From Mycolicibacterium brisbanense (lineage in GTDB: Bacteria; Actinomycetota; Actinomycetes; Mycobacteriales; Mycobacteriaceae): DNA of 64,000 nt. Under the pieces are notes generated by a model. It worked only from the letters and a program-made list of their open reading frames with translations. It did no database searches and was not told where the DNA came from. The first letter of the stretch is position 1. Every line of letters begins with the position of its first letter. Shown piece by piece: positions 32,643 through 40,481 of the stretch. Made by a program: the position numbers and the translations under genes. The DNA is taken from NCBI RefSeq assembly GCF_001570425.1, contig NZ_BCSX01000046.1, positions 111,639 through 175,638 on the forward strand, given 5' to 3'.

Positions 32643-33434
32643 CTAGATGAGTTTCTGAGCCACGAGGTAATCGGCGACCTTGGTACCGCCGTCGCCCTCG
32701 TCGGTGATCTTCTCGCCCGCGGTCTTCGGCGGCTTCGGGGTGGAAGACAGCACCTTGGACCCGGCGTTGGCAACGCCGACCTCGTCGGCCTCGACGCCGA
32801 TCTCGGCGAGGGTGAGCACGGTGACTTCCTTCTTCTTCGCGGCCATGATGCCCTTGAAGGACGGGAAGCGGGGCTCGTTGATCTTCTCGTTGACGCTGAC
32901 CACGGCCGGGAGCGGAGCTTCCAGCGTGAAGACACCGTCGTCGGTCTCGCGCTCGGCGGTGACCTTGCCGTCTTCGACGGTCAGCTTGCGCACGTGGGTG
33001 AGCTGCGGCAGGCCCAGGTACTCGGCGATGACGGCCGGGACCGCGCCGCCGACGCCGTCGGTGGCTTCGTTACCGGCGATGACCAGTTCGGTGCCCTCGA
33101 TGGTGCCCAGTGCGCGGGCCAGCGCCCACGCCGTTTGGATGACGTCGGAGCCGTGCAGGCCGTCGTCCTTGAGGTGCACGGCCTTGTCGGCACCCATGGA
33201 CAGTGCCTTGCGGATCGCCTCGGTGGCGCGCTCCGGACCGGCGGTCAGCACGGTGACGGTGCTGTCGCCGCCCTCACGCTCCTTGATCAACAGTGCTTCT
33301 TCGACGGCACGCTCGTTGATCTCGTCGAGCACGGCGTCAGCGGCCTCACGGTCGAGGGTGAAATCGCCGTCGGACAGCTTGCGCTCCGACCAAGTATCTG
33401 GGACCTGTTTGATCAGGACCACAATGTTCGTCAT
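32643..33434 (-). CDS. etfB: Electron transfer flavoprotein, beta subunit
   Basis: A 263-residue AMP-binding subunit of ETF. It begins MTNIVVLIKQVPDTWSERKL, has the ERATEAIRKALSMGADKAVH and GTELVIAGNEATDGVGG segments, and ends with a short recognition helix. It is the first gene of etfBA. A palindrome at 33503-33518 overlapping TAACAT (a possible -10) lies in the 211-bp region shared with the divergent methyltransferase gene and could be the site of a fatty-acid-responsive repressor. Confidence 0.96.
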   Translation of the reverse strand: MTNIVVLIKQVPDTWSERKLSDGDFTLDREAADAVLDEINERAVEEALLIKEREGGDSTVTVLTAGPERATEAIRKALSMGADKAVHLKDDGLHGSDVIQTAWALARALGTIEGTELVIAGNEATDGVGGAVPAVIAEYLGLPQLTHVRKLTVEDGKVTAERETDDGVFTLEAPLPAVVSVNEKINEPRFPSFKGIMAAKKKEVTVLTLAEIGVEADEVGVANAGSKVLSSTPKPPKTAGEKITDEGDGGTKVADYLVAQKLI

Positions 33435-33502
33435 GACTCTGGTTCGTCCTCCTAGTGGGGCCGGGGACCGGCCAACCGTTTACGCTTTTGCGACAACCCC
33501 AT

Positions 33503-33518
33503 GTTACTAGTCGGTAAC
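33503..33518. promoter_or_regulatory. Palindrome upstream of etfB
   Basis: GTTAC-TAGTCG-GTAAC is an inverted repeat with 5-bp arms. On the minus strand it overlaps TAACAT (33506-33501), which could be the etfB -10 box. The size and shape resemble TetR-family operators near fatty-acid genes of actinobacteria; the regulator is not in the window. Confidence 0.5.
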
Positions 33519-33631
33519 TTACGGAGTTCGCAGGAACACCATAGCTGGTCGTGCCTGGTACGCAGTGACCACTATCACACGCATGCAAGAGGGAACTGTT
33601 CGCCAGTAGGCCACCAACCGGTCGACTGGGT

Positions 33632-33637
33632 TAGCCT
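33632..33637 (+). promoter_or_regulatory. -10 box of MGLP-locus methyltransferase gene
   Basis: TAGCCT on the plus strand, 8 nt before the ATG at 33646, giving a leaderless or nearly leaderless message for the whole three-gene operon. Confidence 0.5.
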
Positions 33638-33645
33638 GCCTTCCA

Positions 33646-34419
33646 ATGAGCACATTTGTTGACGGTCCGGAAGACGCCCTCCCCCTGACGGGCGAGCGCA
33701 CCATCCCCGGCCTGGCCGAGGAAAATTACTGGTTCCGTCGGCACGAGGTGGTCTACCAGCGGCTGGCCGACCGCTGCGCCGGGCGCGACGTGCTCGAGGC
33801 CGGCTGCGGCGAAGGCTACGGCGCCGACTTGATCGCGGGGGTCGCCCGCACGGTCATCGGCCTGGACTACGACGAAGCGACGGTCGCCCACGTGCGGGCG
33901 CGCTACCCCCGCGTCGACATCCGGCACGGCAATCTCGCCGAACTTCCGCTGGCGGACGGTTCTGTCGACGTTGTGGTCAATTTCCAGGTCATCGAGCACC
34001 TGTGGGATCAGGCACAGTTCGTCGCCGAGTGCTATCGAGTGCTGCGGCCCGGCGGCCTGTTCTTGGTGTCGACCCCCAACCGGATCACCTTCTCCCCCGG
34101 CCGCGACACCCCGCTCAACCCGTTCCACACCCGCGAACTCAACGCCGCCGAGCTCACCGAACTGCTGCAGGACGCCGGATTCCACATCGAAGGCGTGTCC
34201 GGGGTCTTTCACGGTGCCGGCCTGGCCACGCTCGACGCCCGCCACGGCGGGTCGATCATCGACGCTCAGGTGGCCCGCGCGGTGGCCGACGCACCCTGGC
34301 CCGAACAACTGCTGGCCGATGTCGCCGCGGTGTCCACCGACGACTTCGACATCACGTCGGCCACCGAACGCGACATCGATGACAGCCTCGACCTCATCGC
34401 GATCGCGGTACGCCCGTGA
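33646..34419 (+). CDS. SAM-dependent methyltransferase of the MGLP locus
   Basis: A 257-residue class I methyltransferase (Rv3030 homologue). The SAM motif I is DVLEAGCGEGYGADLIAG (about residues 48-65), motif II VVVNFQVIEHLWDQ, and the post-motif segment GGLFLVSTPNRITFSPG. It heads an operon with a GH57 enzyme and a GT4 glucosyltransferase that in M. tuberculosis make methylglucose lipopolysaccharide, so it probably O-methylates glucose units of that polymer. The position methylated is not deducible from sequence. Confidence 0.9.
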   Translation: MSTFVDGPEDALPLTGERTIPGLAEENYWFRRHEVVYQRLADRCAGRDVLEAGCGEGYGADLIAGVARTVIGLDYDEATVAHVRARYPRVDIRHGNLAELPLADGSVDVVVNFQVIEHLWDQAQFVAECYRVLRPGGLFLVSTPNRITFSPGRDTPLNPFHTRELNAAELTELLQDAGFHIEGVSGVFHGAGLATLDARHGGSIIDAQVARAVADAPWPEQLLADVAAVSTDDFDITSATERDIDDSLDLIAIAVRP

Positions 34420-35960
34420 GTGCCCCGGCAGCGGAACCGGTGCCGGGGCTTTTCACCCTGGTCCTGCACACCCATCTGCCATGGCTGGCCCATCACGGTC
34501 GCTGGCCGGTCGGCGAAGAGTGGCTCTACCAATCGTGGTCGGCGGCCTACCTGCCGCTGATGCGCGTGCTGCGCACGCTGGCCGCCGAGGACCGCAGCCA
34601 CCTGATCACGCTGGGCATGACGCCGGTGGTCACCGCACAGCTCGACGACCCCTACTGCCTGACGGGTATGCACCACTGGCTGGCCAACTGGCAGCTGCGC
34701 GCATTGGAAGCCACGACGCTGGGCGACCGGAAAGGATTGCGCGAGTTCGGGATTCGCGAACACGCCGAAGCCGGCGCGGCAGTCGATGACTTCACCACCC
34801 TGTGGCGGCACGGTGCCAGCCCGCTGTTGCGCGAGCTGATCGACGCCGACACCATCGAACTGCTCGGCGGCCCGCTGGCGCACCCGTTTCAGCCGCTGCT
34901 CAACCCCCGACTGCGCGAATTCGCACTGCGCGAGGGGCTCGCCGACGCCCGGGCACGCTTCGCACACACCCCGCGCGGCATCTGGGCGCCCGAATGCGCG
35001 TACGCGCCGGGAATGGAAACCGGTTACGCCGCAGCGGGTGTGGGCCATTTCATGGTCGACGGCCCGTCACTGCACGGCGACACCGCACTGGGCCGCCCGG
35101 TCGGCGACTCCGACGTCATCGCCTTCGGGCGCGACCTGCAGGTCAGCTACCGCGTGTGGTCGCCCAAATCCGGCTACCCCGGCCACGCCGCCTACCGCGA
35201 CTTCCACACCTACGATCACACCACCGGCCTCAAACCGGCCCGGGTCACGGGACGCAACGTGGCGTCCGAGGACAAGGCACCGTACGACCCGCAGCGCGCC
35301 GACCGCGCCATCGACGACCACGTCGCGGACTTCGTCACCGTCGTGCGGCGGCGACTGCTTCGCGAGAGCGAGCGCATCGGCCGGCCCGCCCACGTGATCG
35401 CGGCCTTCGACACCGAGCTGTTCGGCCACTGGTGGTACGAGGGCCCGACCTGGCTCGAGCGCGTGCTGCGGGCCCTGCCGGAGGCCGGTGTGCGCGTGGG
35501 CACGCTCGCCGACGCCAAGGCCGACGGATTCGTCGGCGCCCCGGTCGAATTGCCGCCCAGCTCATGGGGTTCGGGCAAGGACTGGCAGGTGTGGAACGGT
35601 GACAAGGTGAGCGACCTCGTGCAGCTCAACGCCGAGGTCGTCGACACCGCCCTGAGCACGGTGGACAAGGCCCTCACCCAGAACGCCGCGGTGGGCTCCC
35701 CCACACCACGCGATCACGTCGCCGACCAGATCCTGCGCGAAACCCTGCTCACGGTGTCCAGCGACTGGCCGTTCATGGTCAGCAAGGACTCGGCCGCCGA
35801 CTACGCGCGGTACCGCGCACACCTGCACGCCCACGCGACCCGCGAGATCTGTGACGCGCTGGCGTCGGGCCGCGGCGAACACGCGCAGCGATTGGCCGAC
35901 GGCTGGAACAAGGCCGACGGACTGTTCGGCTCGCTCGACGCCCGCAGACTCCCCAGATGA
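34416..35960 (+). CDS. GH57 1,4-alpha-glucan branching enzyme-like protein (MGLP locus)
   Basis: A 514-residue GH57 protein (Rv3031 homologue). It shows the family's N-terminal LVLHTHLPWLAHHGRWPVGE, the catalytic glutamate region GIWAPECAYAPGMETGY and the acid/base region AAFDTELFGHWWYEGP, with the helical C-terminal domain DHVADQILRETLLTVSSDWP. GH57 branching enzymes add alpha-1,6 branches to glucans; here the likely target is the alpha-1,4-glucan precursor of MGLP. The GTG at 34416 overlaps the methyltransferase stop (GTGA). Confidence 0.92.
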   Translation: MSAPAAEPVPGLFTLVLHTHLPWLAHHGRWPVGEEWLYQSWSAAYLPLMRVLRTLAAEDRSHLITLGMTPVVTAQLDDPYCLTGMHHWLANWQLRALEATTLGDRKGLREFGIREHAEAGAAVDDFTTLWRHGASPLLRELIDADTIELLGGPLAHPFQPLLNPRLREFALREGLADARARFAHTPRGIWAPECAYAPGMETGYAAAGVGHFMVDGPSLHGDTALGRPVGDSDVIAFGRDLQVSYRVWSPKSGYPGHAAYRDFHTYDHTTGLKPARVTGRNVASEDKAPYDPQRADRAIDDHVADFVTVVRRRLLRESERIGRPAHVIAAFDTELFGHWWYEGPTWLERVLRALPEAGVRVGTLADAKADGFVGAPVELPPSSWGSGKDWQVWNGDKVSDLVQLNAEVVDTALSTVDKALTQNAAVGSPTPRDHVADQILRETLLTVSSDWPFMVSKDSAADYARYRAHLHAHATREICDALASGRGEHAQRLADGWNKADGLFGSLDARRLPR

Positions 35961-35986
35961 CCACCCCGCCGAGAAAGCGCACAACC

Positions 35987-37228
35987 ATGAAAATCCTGAT
36001 GGTGTCGTGGGAGTACCCGCCGGTGGTTGTCGGCGGTCTCGGCAGGCATGTGCATCACCTGGCCACCGCTCTCGTCGCGGCGGGCCACGACGTCGTGGTG
36101 CTGAGCCGGCGGCCGTCGGACACCGACCCGAGCACGCACCCGTCGACCGACGAGGTCAGCGAGGGGGTCCGTGTCGTCGCCGCCGCCCAGGACCCGCACG
36201 AGTTCGACTTCGGCACCGACATGATGGCCTGGACGCTCGCGATGGGCCACGCCATGGTGCGTGCCGGCCTGAGGATCAAGGATGACGCGGGCGAGCCGTG
36301 GCAGCCGGATCTGGTGCACGCCCACGACTGGCTGGTCGCCCATCCGTCGATCGCGCTGGCCGAATACTTCGACGTACCACTGGTTTCCACCATCCATGCC
36401 ACCGAAGCCGGCCGGCATTCCGGGTGGGTGTCGGGCCGGATCAGCCGCCAGGTGCACGCGGTGGAGTCCTGGCTGGTGCGTGAATCCGATTCGCTCATCA
36501 CGTGTTCGGCGTCGATGAGCGACGAGATCACCGAACTGTTCGGGCCCGGGTTGGCCGAGACCCGGGTGATCCGCAACGGGATCGACGCCGCGCTGTGGCC
36601 GTTCGCGCGGCGGCGGCCCCGGCAGGGCCCGGCCCAGTTGCTCTACGTCGGGCGCCTGGAGTACGAGAAGGGCGTGCACGACGCGATCGCCGCCCTGCCC
36701 CGCATCCGGCGGGCGCATCCGGGCACCACGCTGACCGTCGCCGGTGACGGCACCCAGCAGGAGTGGCTCGTCGAAGAGGCCCGAAAGCACAAGGTGCTCA
36801 AGGCCACCCGATTCGTCGGACGGCTGGGCCACGACGAGCTGGTGGCCGCGCTGCACACCGCCGACGCCGCCGTGCTGCCCAGCCATTACGAACCGTTCGG
36901 CATCGTGGCACTGGAAGCCGCCGCCACCGGCACCCCGCTGGTCACCTCCGATGTCGGCGGCCTCGGCGAAGCTGTGATCAACGGGCAGACCGGGATGTCG
37001 TTCGCGCCGCGCGATGTGGCCGGGCTGGCCGCCGCCGTGCGTGCCGTGCTCGACGATCCCGAGGCTGCGCAGGACCGCGCGATCGCCGCCCGCGACCGGC
37101 TCACCTCGGATTTCGACTGGCACACCGTGGCCGCCGAGACCGCCCAGGTGTACGTGGCGGCCAAACGCGGTGTCCGCGAGCCACATCCGCGCCGTCCCAT
37201 CGTCGAGCACGCGCTGCCCGACCGCTGA
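35987..37228 (+). CDS. GT4 alpha-1,4-glucosyltransferase (MGLP/glucan elongation)
   Basis: A 413-residue GT-B glycosyltransferase (Rv3032 homologue, the enzyme linked to MGLP elongation). The N-terminal donor-loop MKILMVSWEYPPVVVGGLGR is glycogen-synthase-like, HAHDWLVAHPS follows, and the nucleotide-sugar E-x7-E motif is in HYEPFGIVALEAAATGTPLV (about residues 300-320). I start at the ATG at 35987, matching the M. tuberculosis protein. An in-frame ATG at 35957 overlaps the GH57 stop (ATGA) and could equally be used. Confidence 0.9.
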   Translation: MKILMVSWEYPPVVVGGLGRHVHHLATALVAAGHDVVVLSRRPSDTDPSTHPSTDEVSEGVRVVAAAQDPHEFDFGTDMMAWTLAMGHAMVRAGLRIKDDAGEPWQPDLVHAHDWLVAHPSIALAEYFDVPLVSTIHATEAGRHSGWVSGRISRQVHAVESWLVRESDSLITCSASMSDEITELFGPGLAETRVIRNGIDAALWPFARRRPRQGPAQLLYVGRLEYEKGVHDAIAALPRIRRAHPGTTLTVAGDGTQQEWLVEEARKHKVLKATRFVGRLGHDELVAALHTADAAVLPSHYEPFGIVALEAAATGTPLVTSDVGGLGEAVINGQTGMSFAPRDVAGLAAAVRAVLDDPEAAQDRAIAARDRLTSDFDWHTVAAETAQVYVAAKRGVREPHPRRPIVEHALPDR

Positions 37229-37233
37229 GGCCG

Positions 37234-37263
37234 GAAATGATTCGACGGGCGTCGAATCATTTC
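37234..37263. promoter_or_regulatory. Perfect 13+13 bp palindrome before MFS gene
   Basis: GAAATGATTCGAC (37234-37246), a GGGC spacer, then GTCGAATCATTTC (37251-37263), all arms exact. It lies 17 bp before the MFS ATG and covers the place of the -35 box. This makes it a likely operator for the ArsR-type regulator encoded downstream. It also follows the GT4 stop by 5 bp and could fold as a hairpin, but no T-tract follows. Confidence 0.75.
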
Positions 37264-37268
37264 GCCCC

Positions 37269-37274
37269 TAGCGT
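37269..37274 (+). promoter_or_regulatory. -10 box of MFS gene (leaderless)
   Basis: TAGCGT on the plus strand with a 6-nt gap to the ATG at 37281. The palindrome at 37234-37263 sits directly upstream. Confidence 0.55.
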
Positions 37275-37280
37275 GCGGGT

Positions 37281-38657
37281 ATGGCACTCACACGAGCCGC
37301 AGTTCTCACCCTCGTCGCCGCCTACCTGGGCCTTTTCGTCGGGCTCATCGACGCGAACGCCGTCAACCTGGCGCTGCCGAGGATCCGTGACGATCTCGGC
37401 GGCGGCATCGCAGGCGCCCAGTGGACCATCGACGCCTACAACATCACCTTCGCCGCGGCCCTGTTGACCGCAGGCTCGCTGGGCGACCGGTTCGGCCGGC
37501 GCAGGCTGCTGCGGATCGGGTTGACGCTGTTCATCGCCGCCTCAGTGGCGTGCGCCCTGGCACCGGCGCTGCCCGCCCTGCTGGCCGCCCGCGCGGTTCA
37601 GGGCCTGGGAGCAGCGCTGATGTTGCCGCAGGGGCTGGCGATCACCTCGGCAGCCTTCCCGGACCCCGCCGACCGGGCGCGCTCCACGGCGGCGTGGGCG
37701 TTCGCCGCCGCGAGCAGCACCGCGCTCGGCCCGCTGCTGGGTGGACTGTTGGCCGACACGGCGGGCTGGCGCTGGATCTTCTGGGTCAACGCGCCGGTGG
37801 GCGCGCTGGCGCTGATCCTGAGCCTGCGGCACCTACCCGAATCCCGCGACCCCGCGGCGGCCCGCATCGACATACCGGGCCAGTACCTGGCAGTGCTCGG
37901 CCTGGCCACGCTGACGCTGGTGCTCGTCGACGGACACACCTGGCCGTGGCAACGCATCGTGCCGGTCGCTTTGGTCGCGGCGTGCGCGCTCGCGGCGTTC
38001 GTCGCCGTGCAGCGTCGCAGCGCCCGGCCGATGCTGCCGCTGGACTTGTTCGGCAGCCGCCGCTTGGTCGGTGCCCTGCTGGCGACCTTCACCATGACCT
38101 TCGGCATCTACGGTCTGCTGCTGGTCAACAGTTTCGCGTTCCAGCAGCAACGCGGCCTGAGCGCGCTGGCGACCGCGGTGTGGTTCCTGCCGCTGCCGAT
38201 CACATATCTGGCGCTGATTCCGGCGGCCAACGGGCTGGCCCGGCGGACCAGCGCGCGGACGGCGATGACCGCCGGCTTGGGACTGATGGCGGCCGGGCTG
38301 CTGCTCTATGCCGCGGTCGGCCCGACGGGGCCGGTGTGGCTGCTGGAACTGTCGCTCGTGCTGGCAGGGGCAGGGCTGGCGCTGAACACCGGACCCGCCG
38401 TGTCGCTGGCGATGTCGGCGATGCCGGTGCAGCGTTCGGGCCTAGGCGCCGGGGTGGTGAATCTGTCGCGGCTGTTGGGTATCACTGTCGGTGTCGCGGT
38501 GTTGGGTAGTGCCATGGCGGCCATCGGTGGTGAGCTCGGGGTCCGTGTCGCGCTGGTGGTCGGCGGGGTGTGTCAGCTGGCCGGGGCAGCAGCCGCGCTG
38601 CGGTTGGCGCGGGCTTCCGCAGTCCCGCTGCCGAGGAAGGAGGCGTCGCATGCGTGA
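37281..38657 (+). CDS. MFS drug-efflux transporter (DHA2-like)
   Basis: A 458-residue proton-driven exporter with about 14 hydrophobic segments. Signature elements are LVAAYLGLFVGLIDANAVNL in helix 1, the loop motif GSLGDRFGRRRLLRIGL (motif A) and the antiporter motif C-like region ALGPLLGGLLADTAGWRWIF. DHA2-type pumps export dyes, antibiotics and lipophilic compounds; the substrate is unknown. It is co-transcribed with an ArsR-type regulator that begins inside its last codons (8-bp overlap), so expression is probably autoregulated through the upstream palindrome. Confidence 0.9.
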   Translation: MALTRAAVLTLVAAYLGLFVGLIDANAVNLALPRIRDDLGGGIAGAQWTIDAYNITFAAALLTAGSLGDRFGRRRLLRIGLTLFIAASVACALAPALPALLAARAVQGLGAALMLPQGLAITSAAFPDPADRARSTAAWAFAAASSTALGPLLGGLLADTAGWRWIFWVNAPVGALALILSLRHLPESRDPAAARIDIPGQYLAVLGLATLTLVLVDGHTWPWQRIVPVALVAACALAAFVAVQRRSARPMLPLDLFGSRRLVGALLATFTMTFGIYGLLLVNSFAFQQQRGLSALATAVWFLPLPITYLALIPAANGLARRTSARTAMTAGLGLMAAGLLLYAAVGPTGPVWLLELSLVLAGAGLALNTGPAVSLAMSAMPVQRSGLGAGVVNLSRLLGITVGVAVLGSAMAAIGGELGVRVALVVGGVCQLAGAAAALRLARASAVPLPRKEASHA

Positions 38658-39408
38658 TCTCAGCGACCTGCCGTCGACCGCGGACGTCGACATCGCCGCG
38701 CTGGCCGCACTGCTTGCCGATCCCGCTCGCTGCCGCGTGCTGCTGGCCCTCGACGACGGCCGCGCGCTTCCCGCCAGTGTCCTGGCTGACGAAGCAGGCA
38801 TCAGCCGCTCGACCGCCAGCAGCCACCTCAACAAGCTGACCGATGCCGGTCTGCTCACCGTGCAGAACCACGGCAGGCACCGCTATTACCGGCTGGCCGG
38901 GCCCGAAATCGGGGAGCTGATCGAGCAATTGGGCCGGCTGGCGCCCGCCCGGCCGGTCACCTCACTGCGCGAAGGCACCCGGGCGGCGCGGCTGCGCAGC
39001 GCGCGCACCTGCTACGACCACATCGCCGGGAGGCTCGGCGTGCGGATCATGAGCAGCCTCATCGACCACGATGTGCTGACCGGCGGCGACGGCCAGTTCC
39101 ACGACGGCGACGCCGACCGGCTGAGCAGTCCTGGACGCGATGTGCCCTACGAACTCACCGCAGCCGGTGCCGACCGCCTTCGCCGCATCGGTGTTGAATT
39201 GCCAACGAGCCCAAGGCCACTGGTGCGGTACTGCATCGACTGGACCGAGCAGCGCCACCACCTGGCAGGCGGTCTGGGCCGGGCGGTGCTCGACCGCTTC
39301 CTGTCGGCCGGCTGGCTGCGCCGCGCGCCTCAGCACCGCGCACTGATAGTGACCGATGCCGGTCGCGTCGCGCTGGCGCGCGAGTTCAGCATCGACTGGC
39401 CCGCCTGA
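38650..39408 (+). CDS. ArsR-type winged-helix regulator with C-terminal extension
   Basis: A 252-residue regulator, about twice the size of ordinary ArsR proteins. The wHTH is at residues about 15-90 (LAALLADPARCRVLLALDDG, recognition helix SRSTASSHLNKLTDAGLLTV, wing QNHGRHRYYRLAG). The extension contains TCYDHIAGRLGVRIM, typical of the group of large ArsR regulators that carry a second DNA-binding-like half. AAGGAGG sits 6 nt before ATG 38650, which fixes the start. It probably represses the coupled MFS pump. Confidence 0.88.
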   Translation: MRDLSDLPSTADVDIAALAALLADPARCRVLLALDDGRALPASVLADEAGISRSTASSHLNKLTDAGLLTVQNHGRHRYYRLAGPEIGELIEQLGRLAPARPVTSLREGTRAARLRSARTCYDHIAGRLGVRIMSSLIDHDVLTGGDGQFHDGDADRLSSPGRDVPYELTAAGADRLRRIGVELPTSPRPLVRYCIDWTEQRHHLAGGLGRAVLDRFLSAGWLRRAPQHRALIVTDAGRVALAREFSIDWPA

Positions 39409-39412
39409 GGCG

Positions 39413-40252
39413 TCAGTCCGCTCCCTGTTGCGGATCGGTCAACGGGGACACCGACCAGTTGGACAACTCCGAGGGCCCCAGGATGCGGTGCCGGGTCTGG
39501 CCTGCCGTGTAGAAGGTGAATTTCGTTGCCCGGTAACACTGTTCGAAGCAGTCGAAGGCTTGGCCGGCCGCATCGAAGCTGACTCCACGGATACGGACCA
39601 CCAACTCCCCCGGTTCCAGCTCGAGCTGTTCGGACTCCCAGCTGTTGGGTGTGTCGACCTCGAACGCCTGCTCGGTGTACTCGTCGGTGAGCCCGTAGCG
39701 CTCCTGCAGAAATCGGTACAGGGACTCGCCCGCGGCCAGCCGGTCGCGGTCGATCGAGGGCACCCTGCTCAACGGCAGCACGGCGCGTTCGAGTATCCGG
39801 TCGCCGGCCGCACCGATCGTCCTGCGCCGCCAGATCTCCCATGTCGGCTGGCCGCTGTCGACACCGAGCGCTGCGGCGATGGTCGTACTGGGCAGCCCGA
39901 CCGACATCGTGATCAAGGCAGTGGTCACCGACGGCGACCGGCCCTGGTCGTCGGTCAGCGTCTGCAGCAGTTCACCCGGCCGCGTCGGATCGGCGCCGAT
40001 CCGCGGCTCGGCCACAAAGGTCCCCAGGCCCTGATGCCGGTGGATGCGGCCGGCCCGCTCCAACTCGTCGAGCGCGCGGCGCACGGATATGGTGCTGACG
40101 TCGGCGATCTCGGCGAGTTCGGTGGTCGAGGGCAAACGATCACCGGGGCGTAGATCGCGCTCGGCCATGATGCTGAGGACCAGTTCCTGCACCTGTTGGT
40201 AGCGGAGCTTGCGGTCACCCCCCGCCGGGCTGCTCCCCTTTGGTGTCGACAT
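39413..40252 (-). CDS. GntR/HutC-family regulator of the uptake operon
   Basis: A 279-residue regulator with an N-terminal GntR winged helix (residues about 15-80: YQQVQELVLSIMAERDLRPG, then ELAEIADVSTISVRRALDEL) and a C-terminal UTRA effector domain (about 95-270). HutC/UTRA proteins bind sugar phosphates, amino sugar phosphates or amino acids; NagR, which senses GlcNAc-6-P or GlcN-6-P, belongs here. It is divergent from the SBP5 transporter operon, and the intergenic inverted repeat at 40428-40443 is a likely site. ATG 40252 is set by GGGGAGG upstream. Confidence 0.9.
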   Translation of the reverse strand: MSTPKGSSPAGGDRKLRYQQVQELVLSIMAERDLRPGDRLPSTTELAEIADVSTISVRRALDELERAGRIHRHQGLGTFVAEPRIGADPTRPGELLQTLTDDQGRSPSVTTALITMSVGLPSTTIAAALGVDSGQPTWEIWRRRTIGAAGDRILERAVLPLSRVPSIDRDRLAAGESLYRFLQERYGLTDEYTEQAFEVDTPNSWESEQLELEPGELVVRIRGVSFDAAGQAFDCFEQCYRATKFTFYTAGQTRHRILGPSELSNWSVSPLTDPQQGAD

Positions 40253-40427
40253 CTGGCCTCCCCAGTCTCGGTCGGTGACCGACAACGCACCGCTCGCACC
40301 CTGCATACTAACTATGCATCTCTGTCGCTGCGCCGATTCTCCGTGCTGAACAGCATTCGAAACCGGTCAGAAGAGAAATTTTCGCGAAACACACACGTCA
40401 TCACACGATCACAGACATACTCACAAT

Positions 40428-40443
40428 ACTGTGTATGCACAGT
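40428..40443. promoter_or_regulatory. Operator candidate between GntR and SBP genes
   Basis: ACTGTG-TATG-CACAGT is a perfect inverted repeat whose core GTGTATGCAC fits the HutC-type GTxTAxAC pattern. It lies 38 bp before the SBP start, inside the only non-coding stretch (229 bp) of the system. The rest of that stretch (40253-40427) is AT-richer than its surroundings and shows no gene. Confidence 0.65.
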
Positions 40444-40481
40444 GATGGCACTGGCTCCGCACCCGAAGGAGAATCCCGGCG

